Origin: Candidatus Persebacteraceae bacterium Df01
GTDB lineage: Bacteria; Pseudomonadota; Gammaproteobacteria; Tethybacterales; Persebacteraceae
Direction: 5' to 3'
Length of the DNA: 64,000 bases
NCBI GenBank assembly: GCA_030386295.1
Contig: JANQAO010000001.1
Location: forward strand, 199,546 to 263,545
The notes beneath the pieces are model-generated. The model ran no database searches. It was given only the letters and a program-made list of their open reading frames with translations, and was not told where the DNA came from. Every line of letters begins with the position of its first letter. Position 1 is the stretch's first letter. Below, piece by piece: positions 1 to 8,624 of the stretch. Position numbers and translations under genes: made by a program.

Positions 1-845
1 CCGGTAGAAATGCCACCCAACACGCCGCCGGCGTGATTGGAAGCAAAGCCGGCTGCTGTCATTTCGTCGCCGTGAACGCTGCCGGTTTGTGCGGCGGCGG
101 CAAAGCCGTCACCAATTTCTACGCCTTTAACGGCGTTAATGCTCATTAACGCTTTGGCAATATCAGCATCCAATCGATCAAACACAGGTTCTCCCCAGCC
201 TGCCGCCATGCCAGTTGATACTACTTCTACTACGGCACCGCAAGAGTCGCCGTCGCGTCGTAACTGTGTGATTTTCTCTTCCATCGCTGGTACTGCGCTG
301 TCGTTAGCAGCAAAAAACGGATTGTGCGCTGTTTTTTCCCATGACTCAAATGGCACCTCAATATTTCCCAATCGCATCAACCTGCCGTGCACGGTAACGC
401 CAAAATTTTTTAGCACTAGCCGTGCTATTGCGCCTGCCGCCACCCGCGTTGCGGTTTCGCGAGCCGAAGCGCGGCCACTGCCTCGATGATCGCGCCGACC
501 ATATTTTTTAAAATATGTGTAATCAGCATGGCCGGGACGGAATAAATCGCGTAAATCATCATAGTCATGTGACTTGGCGTCTACATTGCGAATCAGCAAA
601 CCGATGGGAACACCGGTGGTGTGCCCGTCAAAAACGCCAGATAAAATTTCCACCGTATCTGGTTCGCGTCGCTGAGTGACGTGGCGTGAGGAGCCGGGAC
701 GACGGCGTGCCAAATCGTGCTGAATATTCTCTTCGCTTAGCGGAATGCCGGGCGGACAACCGTCTACAATGCAGCCAATCGCCGGGCCGTGGCTTTCACC
801 AAAAGAGGATACGCAAAATAGTTTTCCAAATGTATTGCCAGCCAT
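1..845 (-). CDS. aroC: Chorismate synthase, 3' end cut by window edge
   Basis: AroC converts 5-enolpyruvylshikimate-3-phosphate to chorismate, the last shikimate step, using reduced FMN. The minus strand opens with [10 protein letters not shown] and carries the family signatures SFGESHGP (about residue 14) and [10 protein letters not shown] (about residue 130). About 281 codons are present of the usual ~360, so the C-terminal part lies beyond base 1. The ATG at 845 has no Shine-Dalgarno but sits 8 bp after a TATAAT box. It follows recJ with only a 19-bp gap, so it could also be read through from recJ. Identification is firm. Confidence 0.95.
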   Translation of the reverse strand, partial: MAGNTFGKLFCVSSFGESHGPAIGCIVDGCPPGIPLSEENIQHDLARRRPGSSRHVTQRREPDTVEILSGVFDGHTTGVPIGLLIRNVDAKSHDYDDLRDLFRPGHADYTYFKKYGRRDHRGSGRASARETATRVAAGAIARLVLKNFGVTVHGRLMRLGNIEVPFESWEKTAHNPFFAANDSAVPAMEEKITQLRRDGDSCGAVVEVVSTGMAAGWGEPVFDRLDADIAKALMSINAVKGVEIGDGFAAAAQTGSVHGDEMTAAGFASNHAGGVLGGIST

Positions 846-853
846 TAAATAAA

Positions 854-881
854 ATTATACGCGCCTACAAAATAATCTCAA
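854..881 (-). promoter_or_regulatory. Putative leaderless aroC promoter
   Basis: On the minus strand TTGAGA (876-881), a 16-bp spacer and TATAAT (854-859) precede the aroC ATG by 8 bp. The -35 lies inside the 3' end of recJ. The spacing predicts transcription starting at or next to the start codon. Inferred from sequence only. Confidence 0.5.
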
Positions 882-2511
882 TGATTCCAGATACTTGGCT
901 CGTATAACGATCATTAACCAGAGAAAAAACCATTGCTATTTTGTTGCCCACCAATTGTGTACGATTGAAGCAAATTGCGGGTAATCGCCAGTTGCCTTGT
1001 TGTAGCTGCAGTTGCAAATGCCCTCCTTTGAGTGGCCGTTGTTGGGAAATATCAAATTCACCGGCAAACCGTGGTGGCGGGAATCCTTCGCCCCAAACTA
1101 ATTTTTGCAGATCGCTGACTGCCTGCATTGTTACTTCCTCTGGTGGTGGCACAGCGTCCACATCCCACGCTGATGCTCGGCTATTCATCTCTTCCTCTTC
1201 GCAGGCACGAGTAAAAACGTCGGCGAATTTTTCAATGTTCTCTACCGTTACACCAACCGCTTCGGCGTGACCACCAAAACGTCCTGGGATCACTCCGCCT
1301 TCAGTGGCAATTTTTTTAATAAGGTTGTGTAACTGCCAACCTTTAGGCGCCCGCCCTGAGCCGCGCCAGTAGCCTTCGTGTGGTGAAAACGCTAGTGCTG
1401 GTCGGTGATGTTTTTCACACAGTTGTCCCGCTATCAAACCGAGAACGCCGGGCAACCAATTATCTCGGGCGACGACAATGCCTGCCGGTAGGTGTTCATC
1501 CAGCAAAGCGCTGGCTTCGGCCATCGTGTTGCTCATAAGAGCTATGCGGCGGTTGTTCAGCGTATCCAGCTGTGCCGCCAGTCGGCGGGCTTGTGTCATA
1601 TCGTTTGCGAGTAAAAAACGCACGCCCAGTGCGGCTTTATCAAAGCGTCCGGCAGCATTAAGTCGTGGTGCCAGACGAAAGCTAATGTCGCGGCAGTTAA
1701 TGTCGTGTCGCGGACTACGTGTATAAACAGACAACGCCGCCAGCGGTGGACTGACTTGACCAGTACGCAACCGTGCCAGACCACCGCCGACCAAAGCGCG
1801 ATTGATGGCGTCTAACTTTACGCAATCGGCGACGGTGCCCAACGCCACTAAATCCAGATAAGAGCTCATATCAAAATCAAAACCCAAATGCCGCCGTAGT
1901 GCGGCCATGGCATAAAAAGCCACACCCACACCTGCCAAGTTTTGTCCGGCATGATTTTCGCCGAGTCGCGGATTAACCAGACAATCCGCCGGTGGTAGTT
2001 CGTCTCCCGGCAGATGGTGGTCGGTGACACATACCGTCAAACCAAGTTCTTTTGCCCTCGCAATTGCCCGATTAGCGTTAATGCCATTGTCCACCGTCAA
2101 CAATATTTGTGAGCCGTTGGCGGCTTCCGATTCCACAATGGCTGGATGCAGTCCGTAGCCGTGTGTTTGGCGTTCGGGGATTGTCCACGACACCGTCGCA
2201 TTCATGCGCTGCAAACACTTTACTGCTAGTGCTGTAGCACTCATACCGTCGGCGTCATAATCGCCTACTACGCAGATTGGCTGCTTATTTTTCACTGCGG
2301 TACTCATCAAGTCACAAAAACGTTCAATGTTGGGCAAAAAATCGGGTGTGGGCAAAGTTTGCAACGAGGGAATGATTTCTTTTCGTCCATCAATCCCTCG
2401 TCCTGCCAGTAATCTTGCTGTTATAGGCGGTAGACCTTCATCACATAATTTCTTTTGTAAAATGCGGCAGACCGGCCGAATTTTAATTTTAGGATGAGTA
2501 AAATCGTTCAT
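865..2511 (-). CDS. recJ: Single-stranded-DNA-specific exonuclease RecJ
   Basis: RecJ is a 5'-3' ssDNA exonuclease used in recombination, mismatch and base-excision repair. The 548-residue protein (close to the usual ~570) shows the DHH-family motifs in order: VVGDYDADGM, TVDNGI, VTDHHLPG, ALGTVADCV, APRLNAAGR and the DHHA1-type FGGHAEAVG. These supply the Asp/His metal ligands. Its ATG overlaps the rpiA stop by 4 bp (ATGA), so it is probably translationally coupled and part of a transcript starting at the FAD/GcvT gene. No anomalies seen. Confidence 0.95.
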   Translation of the reverse strand: MNDFTHPKIKIRPVCRILQKKLCDEGLPPITARLLAGRGIDGRKEIIPSLQTLPTPDFLPNIERFCDLMSTAVKNKQPICVVGDYDADGMSATALAVKCLQRMNATVSWTIPERQTHGYGLHPAIVESEAANGSQILLTVDNGINANRAIARAKELGLTVCVTDHHLPGDELPPADCLVNPRLGENHAGQNLAGVGVAFYAMAALRRHLGFDFDMSSYLDLVALGTVADCVKLDAINRALVGGGLARLRTGQVSPPLAALSVYTRSPRHDINCRDISFRLAPRLNAAGRFDKAALGVRFLLANDMTQARRLAAQLDTLNNRRIALMSNTMAEASALLDEHLPAGIVVARDNWLPGVLGLIAGQLCEKHHRPALAFSPHEGYWRGSGRAPKGWQLHNLIKKIATEGGVIPGRFGGHAEAVGVTVENIEKFADVFTRACEEEEMNSRASAWDVDAVPPPEEVTMQAVSDLQKLVWGEGFPPPRFAGEFDISQQRPLKGGHLQLQLQQGNWRLPAICFNRTQLVGNKIAMVFSLVNDRYTSQVSGIIEIIL

Positions 2512-3167
2512 CGTTTATCTATTACCTGCAAGCCGCCGCTACCGGCAACAATAACCACATCGGCGCGGCGAAGGGAAAAAATGCCATTTTCCACCACACC
2601 GGCGATGGTGTTAATGTTTTTTTCCATTGTTGTCGCATCGGTAAGGTCTAAACCAGATACATCTAAAATCCAATTTCCATTGTCAGTCACGAAACCCTCC
2701 CGCCAGCGCGGGTTGCCACCCAACGCCGTGAGTTTACGTGCCGCATAAGAACGTGCCACGGGCAATACTTCCACCGCTAGTGGAAAGCGCCCCAAGCGCC
2801 GCACCGATTTTTTATCGTCTACAATGCAGACAAAATGTCGAGCGCAACAGGCTAGCACTTTTTCGCGTGTGTGAGCGCCACCACCTCCTTTGAGCATTTG
2901 CCGGTTGTCGTCAATTTCATCGGCACCGTCTACGTACACGTCTAATTCTTGCGCGGTTTCCAAACATTTAAAGCCGGCAGTTTCTAGTTGCCGGGCGGTA
3001 CGCTCGCTGGCAGCTGTAACTGTTCCACGGCTGCCAGCAGATTCGGCTAACAAATTAATAAAACAGTCTACCGTAGAACCGGAACCTATGCCCAGCCTCG
3101 TTTCTTTATTAATAAAACGTAATGCTTCGCGTGCCGCTGCTACTTTTTGTTCCAGTTGTGTATCCAT
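2508..3167 (-). CDS. rpiA: Ribose-5-phosphate isomerase A
   Basis: RpiA interconverts ribose-5-phosphate and ribulose-5-phosphate in the non-oxidative pentose phosphate pathway. The 219-residue product starting MDTQLEQKV has the family motifs GIGSGST, DGADEID and KGGGGAHTREK, and matches the usual length. An in-frame upstream ATG at 3254 would add 29 residues overlapping the preceding gene; I prefer 3167 because family proteins start near the MDTQ position and it lies 4 bp after the upstream stop. The gene sits between the FAD/GcvT gene and recJ in one apparent operon. Confidence 0.93.
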   Translation of the reverse strand: MDTQLEQKVAAAREALRFINKETRLGIGSGSTVDCFINLLAESAGSRGTVTAASERTARQLETAGFKCLETAQELDVYVDGADEIDDNRQMLKGGGGAHTREKVLACCARHFVCIVDDKKSVRRLGRFPLAVEVLPVARSYAARKLTALGGNPRWREGFVTDNGNWILDVSGLDLTDATTMEKNINTIAGVVENGIFSLRRADVVIVAGSGGLQVIDKR

Positions 3168-3171
3168 AAAA

Positions 3172-5598
3172 TTAACTTCGCATTCTAATGTTGTCGGGGT
3201 CGTGTGCCGGTTGATGTTGAATAACCGCCGTGCGCCGGCTGCCCAGTATTTCAACCGTAAATTCGCTTTGCTCTTGTGCTAGTGCGGTATCCAAATAGCC
3301 TACGGCAAAACTTTTTTTGACAAAGTGGCCATAACCGCCGGAAGTAACAAAGCCTGCATATTTGTCGTCTTTATAAATAGGTTCATCGCCATTGGCATCG
3401 GCATCATCGGCGTCTATCACTAAGTTAACTCGCCGTCGCGTTGAACCGTGTATTCTCTCGGATTGAACTGCCGCTTTGCCGACAAAATCGGCGGTTTTGT
3501 CGTGAGCAACGAAAACGTCCAACCCTGCTTCTGTTGGCGTGAAATCTTCACGAAAATCCATCGCCCAAGCGCCATAATTTTTTTCCAGCCGCATGGACAT
3601 GAGCGCCCGAGAACCAAAAGGGCGTATTTTTGCGTTAGTGCCAGCGGTCATAAGCGCTTCGTACAAGGCTAATTGGTATTCCGCTGCGCAATATATTTCG
3701 TACCCCAGCTCGCCGGTGAACGATACCCGTGCCACAATGGATGGTACTCCGCCGGCTTCCATCCGCCGTACCGACATGAAAGGAAAAGCGGCGTTTGTAA
3801 CGTCTTCACGCGTAAGGCGTGCTAAAACTTCACGTGCTTGTGGTCCGGCGATGGCGATGCCGTGCCATTGTGATGAGCGGTTACACACTGTTACCCCCGT
3901 ATCTGGCAAGTGCGATAAAAATACGCGCATGTGTGCCATTTGCGCCGCGCCGGAACCAAATACATAAAACGTTTCTTCATCCAGTCGTGCTATTGATAAA
4001 TCCCCCAGCAGCCGCCCCCGTGGTGTGAGTAGTGGCGACAGTCGTAATCGTCCTGGTGGCGGCAAATGGCCGGCGAATAGTGAATCCAAATACGCCGCTG
4101 CACCGGTGCCGGTAATTTCGTATTTGGAGAAATTGGCGATTTCGATTAATCCCGAGTGTTCCCTGACATGACACACTTCATCGGCAACATGGGCAAACGC
4201 ATTAGAACGGCGAAACGTTGGTGTTTCCACCGCTGATTTAGTGGTCGGTGCAAACCACAAAACGTGTTCCAAGCCAAAACTCGCGCCAAATACTGCGCCC
4301 GTTGCTTTGAATCGCTCATACAATGCAGTAGTGTGCCAAGGTCGCATGACGGGGAGTTCTTCATTAGGATAAGCCACCATAAAACGGCGACCAAAATTTT
4401 CAATTACTTTGTTAACTGTGTAATGACGGGTGGCAAAATCACCATATCTCGCAACATCCATGGCAAACACATCCATGCCCGGCTCGCCTTCTGTCATCCA
4501 GTCAGCAAACACTTTGCCGAGGCCTGCTCCTTGGCAATAACCGGCCATTACGGCACATGCTGACCAGTAATTGCGTAGCCCCGGAACTGGTCCTACCAAA
4601 GCGTTGCCATCGGGGGCAAAGGTAAAAGGTCCGTTCACTACTTTTTTAATGCCCGCCGTTTCTAGTGCCGGAAAATGCGCAAATGCCGTTTCTAGCCGTG
4701 TTGCAATGCGCGGTAAATTGTCGGGCAGTAGCTCGTGACCAAAGTCCCACGACGTGCCGTCTACTGCCCATGGTTTGCCGCCTTCTTCGTAGGTGCCGAG
4801 CAACATGCCCATGCCTTCCTGCCGACCATAAGCGTTGCCGTCAAAGTCTACCATCGCTGGCAGCTCACGTCTGAGGGCTTCAATTTCTGCTAGCGGTTCG
4901 GTAATCAGATAATGGTGCTCCATCGCTTGTAGCGGCAACTCTATGCCCGCCATACGCCCAACTTCGCGTGCCCACAAGCCGCCAGCGTTTACGACAATTT
5001 CGGCTTGTACGGTTCCAGTTTCAGTTGTGACATTCCAACCGCTGTCGTTGCGAGCTTGCAAAGCGGTCACGCGGGTGTGTTGTAACACGGTAGCCCCTGC
5101 TTGTTGCGCAGCTTTGGCATAAGCTTGGACGACGCTGGCAGGATCAACGTGGCCGTCCAGCGGGTCGTACAGTGCCCCCAAAAAATGACTTTTGTCAATT
5201 AGCGGGTGCTTCTCGTGAGCCTCTTCAAGACTGATAAACCGCATGTCTGGATTGTGCTCACGATTTTTTGCCTGCTCTTGAATAAGATAATTGAGTCGTT
5301 CTTCGGTGGAAGCTAGATAAATACCACCAGTGCGATGCAGTCCGATAGATTGACCGGATTCTTCTTCTAATTGTGGGTAAAATTTGAGCGTATGTAGTTG
5401 TAGCGCAGACAAATTAGCATTTGAATTAATAATATGAAATTGTCCTGCCGCGTGCCAAGAGGAGCCGCATGACAATTCGCGCCGTTCCAACAAGATAATG
5501 TCGCGCCAGCCTTTTTTTGCCAAGTGGTACAAAATACTACAACCAACTACGCCACCACCAATGATGACGACACGAGCGTGTTGAGGTAAATCTGCCAT
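3172..5598 (-). CDS. FAD-dependent oxidoreductase with GcvT domain (dimethylglycine/sarcosine dehydrogenase type)
   Basis: This 808-residue protein combines an N-terminal DAO-type FAD domain (dinucleotide motif VIIGGGVVGC at residues 11-20) with a C-terminal GcvT-like folate-binding region (about residue 420 onward). The GSSWHAAG segment (about residues 45-52) matches the place where dimethylglycine and sarcosine dehydrogenases attach FAD covalently through His. Such enzymes demethylate N-methylated glycines and pass the one-carbon unit to tetrahydrofolate. The exact substrate cannot be read from sequence; glycine-betaine breakdown is the usual context, but no other betaine genes are nearby. 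The ATG has a good AAGGA Shine-Dalgarno. It appears to lead the rpiA-recJ operon. Confidence 0.85.
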   Translation of the reverse strand: MADLPQHARVVIIGGGVVGCSILYHLAKKGWRDIILLERRELSCGSSWHAAGQFHIINSNANLSALQLHTLKFYPQLEEESGQSIGLHRTGGIYLASTEERLNYLIQEQAKNREHNPDMRFISLEEAHEKHPLIDKSHFLGALYDPLDGHVDPASVVQAYAKAAQQAGATVLQHTRVTALQARNDSGWNVTTETGTVQAEIVVNAGGLWAREVGRMAGIELPLQAMEHHYLITEPLAEIEALRRELPAMVDFDGNAYGRQEGMGMLLGTYEEGGKPWAVDGTSWDFGHELLPDNLPRIATRLETAFAHFPALETAGIKKVVNGPFTFAPDGNALVGPVPGLRNYWSACAVMAGYCQGAGLGKVFADWMTEGEPGMDVFAMDVARYGDFATRHYTVNKVIENFGRRFMVAYPNEELPVMRPWHTTALYERFKATGAVFGASFGLEHVLWFAPTTKSAVETPTFRRSNAFAHVADEVCHVREHSGLIEIANFSKYEITGTGAAAYLDSLFAGHLPPPGRLRLSPLLTPRGRLLGDLSIARLDEETFYVFGSGAAQMAHMRVFLSHLPDTGVTVCNRSSQWHGIAIAGPQAREVLARLTREDVTNAAFPFMSVRRMEAGGVPSIVARVSFTGELGYEIYCAAEYQLALYEALMTAGTNAKIRPFGSRALMSMRLEKNYGAWAMDFREDFTPTEAGLDVFVAHDKTADFVGKAAVQSERIHGSTRRRVNLVIDADDADANGDEPIYKDDKYAGFVTSGGYGHFVKKSFAVGYLDTALAQEQSEFTVEILGSRRTAVIQHQPAHDPDNIRMRS

Positions 5599-5655
5599 GA
5601 CAGTCCTTTCTTTTCGTTACAATGCCTCTTTGGGTATCGCTAATCGGATTGTGCC

Positions 5656-6084
5656 ATGCGTTTGCTTTTTTTTATATCATCAGCCATTTCAATTGCCTTT
5701 GCTGTATTGGCGGACAATATAAATAACGTGTGGCTTAAAATTAATAATACTGTCATACACGCTGAAGTGGCGGCAAGCAAAGCGGCGCGGGAGGAAGGAT
5801 TGTCGTACCGTGACGCATTAGCTGCCAATGCCGGTATGTTGCTGGTTTTTGAGACTTCTCGTAAGGTTTGTCTGTGGATGCCGGAAGTGCGGTTCGCATT
5901 AGACGCGGCATTTGTTGATGCGGACGGCGTGATTGTCGGCACTGTACACATGATGCCACATACCGATACGCTGCACTGTGCCCCGCAGCCGGTTTTGTAT
6001 GCGTTGGAAGTCAACGCCGGCTGGTTGGAGGCAAATGAGGTTCGGGTGGGTGACAAGGTTCACGGTTTGTCAACGAGCAATTAA
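5656..6084 (+). CDS. DUF192 family protein, probably exported
   Basis: A 142-residue protein with a hydrophobic N-terminus (about residues 1-19, MRLLFFISSAISIAFAVLA) that looks like a signal peptide. The rest resembles DUF192: VWLKINN, an EGLSYRD segment, then VDADGVIVGT and a Pro-rich turn before the hydrophobic YALEVNAGW. The biochemical role of this family is not established. It is divergent from the FAD/GcvT gene and 42 bp upstream of pyrC. The family call is by pattern recognition. Confidence 0.75.
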   Translation: MRLLFFISSAISIAFAVLADNINNVWLKINNTVIHAEVAASKAAREEGLSYRDALAANAGMLLVFETSRKVCLWMPEVRFALDAAFVDADGVIVGTVHMMPHTDTLHCAPQPVLYALEVNAGWLEANEVRVGDKVHGLSTSN

Positions 6085-6114
6085 TTTTGGCGCACGCTGC
6101 GTTTAGAAGCGGCG

Positions 6115-6120
6115 TACAAT
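6115..6120 (+). promoter_or_regulatory. -10-like TACAAT, 6 bp before the pyrC ATG
   Basis: TACAAT ends 6 bp before the pyrC start codon and no Shine-Dalgarno is present. No good -35 is visible. One of a set of close-set -10 boxes in this window that suggests leaderless transcription. Confidence 0.35.
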
Positions 6121-6126
6121 ATCAGC

Positions 6127-7458
6127 ATGAATTTTTTATTGCGCGAGTGTGAAATTGTCGGCGATGGCGGTGTTACCGCTTCCGATGTGCGGGTACGAGA
6201 CGGACGCATTGCGCAAATCGGAAGCAGTTTGAACGCTGCCGCTGGCGAACGAGTGGTGGAAGGCGGTGGACGATTGCTGTTTCCTGGGGCAATTGATGAC
6301 CAAGTGCATTTTCGCGAGCCCGGACTTACACACAAAGCCGACATTGCTTCCGAAAGTCGTGCCGCTGCCGCTGGCGGTGTTACTTCGTTTATGGAAATGC
6401 CAAATGTTCAGCCGCCGACTTTGGATATGCAACGACTGGAAGAAAAACGCGCCATCGCCGCCGTTCATTCATGTGTTAATTACGCTTTTTATTTGGGAGC
6501 GTCCAATGACAATTTAGCCGCTATCGCTGCCGCCGACCCGCGTCGCATCGCTGGAATTAAAATATTTATGGGCGCGTCAACTGGTGATATGCTGGTGGAT
6601 GATGAAGTTGTTTTGCGGCGAATCTTTGAAGTAGCGCCAACGCTCATTGCCACGCATTGCGAATCCTCGCCGCGTATTCGTAATAATTTGCAAAAAGCAC
6701 AAAATTTGTACGGAGCCAATATTCCGGCGGCAATGCATCCTATCATTCGAAATGCTGCTGTCTGCTATGACTCTTCGTCTTTGGCGGTATCGTTGGCGCG
6801 GGAAACAGGTGCGCGGCTGCACATTTTGCATTTAACAACTGCGCAGGAAATGGAACTATTTGCTCCTGGGCCACTGGATAATAAGCACATCACTGCCGAA
6901 GCGTGTGCGCATCATTTGCTGTTTGATGAGAGTGATTATGTAGCGTTAGGGATGCGTCTTAAAACCAATCCAGCGGTTAAAAGCCGCGCCGACCGTGAGG
7001 CGTTGCACTTAGCGTTAGCCGAAGGACGTATTGACGTGCTGGCGACCGATCACGCGCCGCACTTACCGGCAGAAAAAGACCAACCTTACATCCAAGCTGC
7101 AGCCGGCATGCCGTTGGTGGAATACGCCCTGCCGGCGTATTTGGAGCTAGTGGCAGATGGTGTGCTGACATATGCGCAAGTGGCGACCAAAGCTGCTGGT
7201 GCAGTGGCGGATATTTTTTCGATTCGCGAGCGTGGTTATATTCGCGAGGGATATTACGCTGATCTTGTATTAGTGGAAAAAACGCCAGCGGGTACGCCAG
7301 CTCGCAAAGCGGTACTCAGTAAATGCGGATGGACTCCATTTGCGGACTATCGGTTTCGTCATTCTGTGCATAGTACCTATGTGAATGGTCATTTAGTGTG
7401 GAACGAAGAGGAGATTCAAGAACGCGTGCGTGGCATGGCGTTAGAATTTGATCGGTAG
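6127..7458 (+). CDS. pyrC: Dihydroorotase (class I type)
   Basis: Dihydroorotase closes carbamoyl-aspartate to dihydroorotate in pyrimidine synthesis. The 443-residue amidohydrolase shows DQVHFREPG (about residues 58-66), KIFMGASTGDM carrying the bridging Lys, ATHCES, HILHLTT and ATDHAPH with the catalytic Asp. The usual HxH metal pair is written QVH, so one ligand His is Gln; I recall the same DDQVHFREPG form in a recognised dihydroorotase subgroup, so it is probably active. The ATG has no Shine-Dalgarno and follows a TACAAT box by 6 bp. Confidence 0.88.
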   Translation: MNFLLRECEIVGDGGVTASDVRVRDGRIAQIGSSLNAAAGERVVEGGGRLLFPGAIDDQVHFREPGLTHKADIASESRAAAAGGVTSFMEMPNVQPPTLDMQRLEEKRAIAAVHSCVNYAFYLGASNDNLAAIAAADPRRIAGIKIFMGASTGDMLVDDEVVLRRIFEVAPTLIATHCESSPRIRNNLQKAQNLYGANIPAAMHPIIRNAAVCYDSSSLAVSLARETGARLHILHLTTAQEMELFAPGPLDNKHITAEACAHHLLFDESDYVALGMRLKTNPAVKSRADREALHLALAEGRIDVLATDHAPHLPAEKDQPYIQAAAGMPLVEYALPAYLELVADGVLTYAQVATKAAGAVADIFSIRERGYIREGYYADLVLVEKTPAGTPARKAVLSKCGWTPFADYRFRHSVHSTYVNGHLVWNEEEIQERVRGMALEFDR

Positions 7459-7572
7459 TCAGTTAATCTAAAACGTCCGAAAGACAGGGTTGGTCGCCTG
7501 TTTCCAACGTTTGCAATAAGGTGCAATAAGGCAACAATGCTTCCATTTGGTCAATAGCCAATATTGAAAAAG

Positions 7573-7649
7573 TGGTCGGGGTAGCGAGATTCGAACTCAC
7601 GACCTCCTGCTCCCGAAGCAGGCACGCTACCAGGCTGCGCTATACCCCG
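7573..7649 (-). tRNA. tRNA-Pro (anticodon CGG)
   Basis: The minus strand folds as a complete 77-nt cloverleaf. The acceptor is CGGGGTA paired with TACCCCG, starting with the C1-G72 pair typical of bacterial proline tRNAs. The D arm is GCGC/GCGT, the anticodon stem CCTGC/GCAGG with loop TTCGGGA (anticodon CGG), and the T arm GTGAG-TTCGAAT-CTCGC. The discriminator is A and the 3' CCA is encoded. Confidence 0.96.
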
Positions 7650-7686
7650 TAAAAAGGCGATTCTATCTGAATTTAAAACGGCGACC

Positions 7687-8262
7687 TTAACTCTGCGCCT
7701 GCCTAACGGTTTTTGTGAAAAAATTCCATCGCGAACCGCGAAAAAACCGCCACCACCATATATAAAAAATGAAGCCGGCAAGGCCACTCGACCAAATTTC
7801 CGCATATTCCCATGGTATTGCCTTACGCGACGCCAGTAATATAAAACAGAGGATAATCCACAAACGCGGGTGATGTGGCAGTCGTTGCTTCAATAGTGTG
7901 CCGATAAACCAGCCAGCTATAAATAACGCAAATAACGCGATAACGGATGGTTGTTTTTTAAAGAAGGTGCTGTTGAGTGTAGTTGCCAGCATTGCCAAGG
8001 TTAAATTAAGCGGATGCAGCGTTTGCCAAAAAACAAACGGTTGCCGCCACAAAGAGAGCAGGCCAAATAAGACGAACAAAAAATAGGCTGCCAATCCGGC
8101 TGCTGCGCCTCCAATGACTCCAAATCCCGCCCAATCTTTCTGCGCATCCAACCACCATATCGTTAGGGCACAAATACCAATTAGTTGTGTGAGGAGCACT
8201 GCGTCTCCTAGAAAAATGCCGATGCGAAAACCAACAGCAACAAGCGGGCGGCGAGCACTCAT
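7687..8262 (-). CDS. Hypothetical integral membrane protein, last gene of the pan operon
   Basis: I do not recognise this 191-residue protein. It has about five hydrophobic segments (about residues 15-37, 45-70, 82-95, 103-120 and 130-145) and a Trp-rich C-terminal stretch (WWWRFF) followed by a basic tail. Its ATG overlaps the stop of the HIT gene by 4 bp, which argues for real, coupled translation at the end of panB-panC-hit. A transport role linked to pantothenate is possible but nothing in the sequence shows it. Confidence 0.7.
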   Translation of the reverse strand: MSARRPLVAVGFRIGIFLGDAVLLTQLIGICALTIWWLDAQKDWAGFGVIGGAAAGLAAYFLFVLFGLLSLWRQPFVFWQTLHPLNLTLAMLATTLNSTFFKKQPSVIALFALFIAGWFIGTLLKQRLPHHPRLWIILCFILLASRKAIPWEYAEIWSSGLAGFIFYIWWWRFFRGSRWNFFTKTVRQAQS

Positions 8263-8624
8263 TGGCTGGGCGATAGCAGAGAGCCTAATTTTTGTCCAGC
8301 GAAAATGTGTACATGCAAGTGCGGTACTTCTTGGTTTGCGTTGGCGCCGTGATTGGCGATGAGTCGGTAGCCGTCCGCTTCTACTCCGAGCAGGCGCGCT
8401 ACTTCACCGATGTCGCGTATATAGCCAACAATCTCAGCTTCGGAAGCGCGGGCACTGAAATCGGCAAAAGACACATAAGCGCATTTGGTAATTACTAGCG
8501 CATGGATGGTAGCTTGTGGACTGATGTCATAAAAAGCCAATGAATATTCACTTTCATATATTTTGTTGCACGGTAGTTCGTTGCGCAAGATTTTGGCAAA
8601 CACGTTGCTGTTATCATAAATCAT
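8259..8624 (-). CDS. HIT family nucleotide-binding protein
   Basis: A 121-residue histidine-triad protein. The triad HLHVHIFAG near residue 102 gives the H-x-H-x-H active site of nucleoside phosphoramidase/hydrolase enzymes, and the N-terminal FAKILRNELPCNKIYES matches the start of the HinT-like branch. It probably hydrolyses adenosine phosphoramidates. It overlaps panC upstream and the membrane protein downstream by 4 bp each. Confidence 0.9.
   Translation of the reverse strand: MIYDNSNVFAKILRNELPCNKIYESEYSLAFYDISPQATIHALVITKCAYVSFADFSARASEAEIVGYIRDIGEVARLLGVEADGYRLIANHGANANQEVPHLHVHIFAGQKLGSLLSPSQ

Noticed and set aside
3168-3254. Longer N-terminal form of RpiA starting at 3254.
   Set aside because: The extra 29 residues overlap the upstream gene and have no counterpart in the family; the start at 3167 gives the normal length.
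7482-7503. Stem AGACAGG/CCTGTTT after pyrC as a terminator.
   Set aside because: One G-U pair, an 8-nt loop and no T-run after the stem on either strand; too weak to annotate.
7512-7531. Direct repeat TGCAATAAGG twice in tandem downstream of pyrC.
   Set aside because: Only two 10-bp units with no further copies seen in the window; too short to support a functional repeat.
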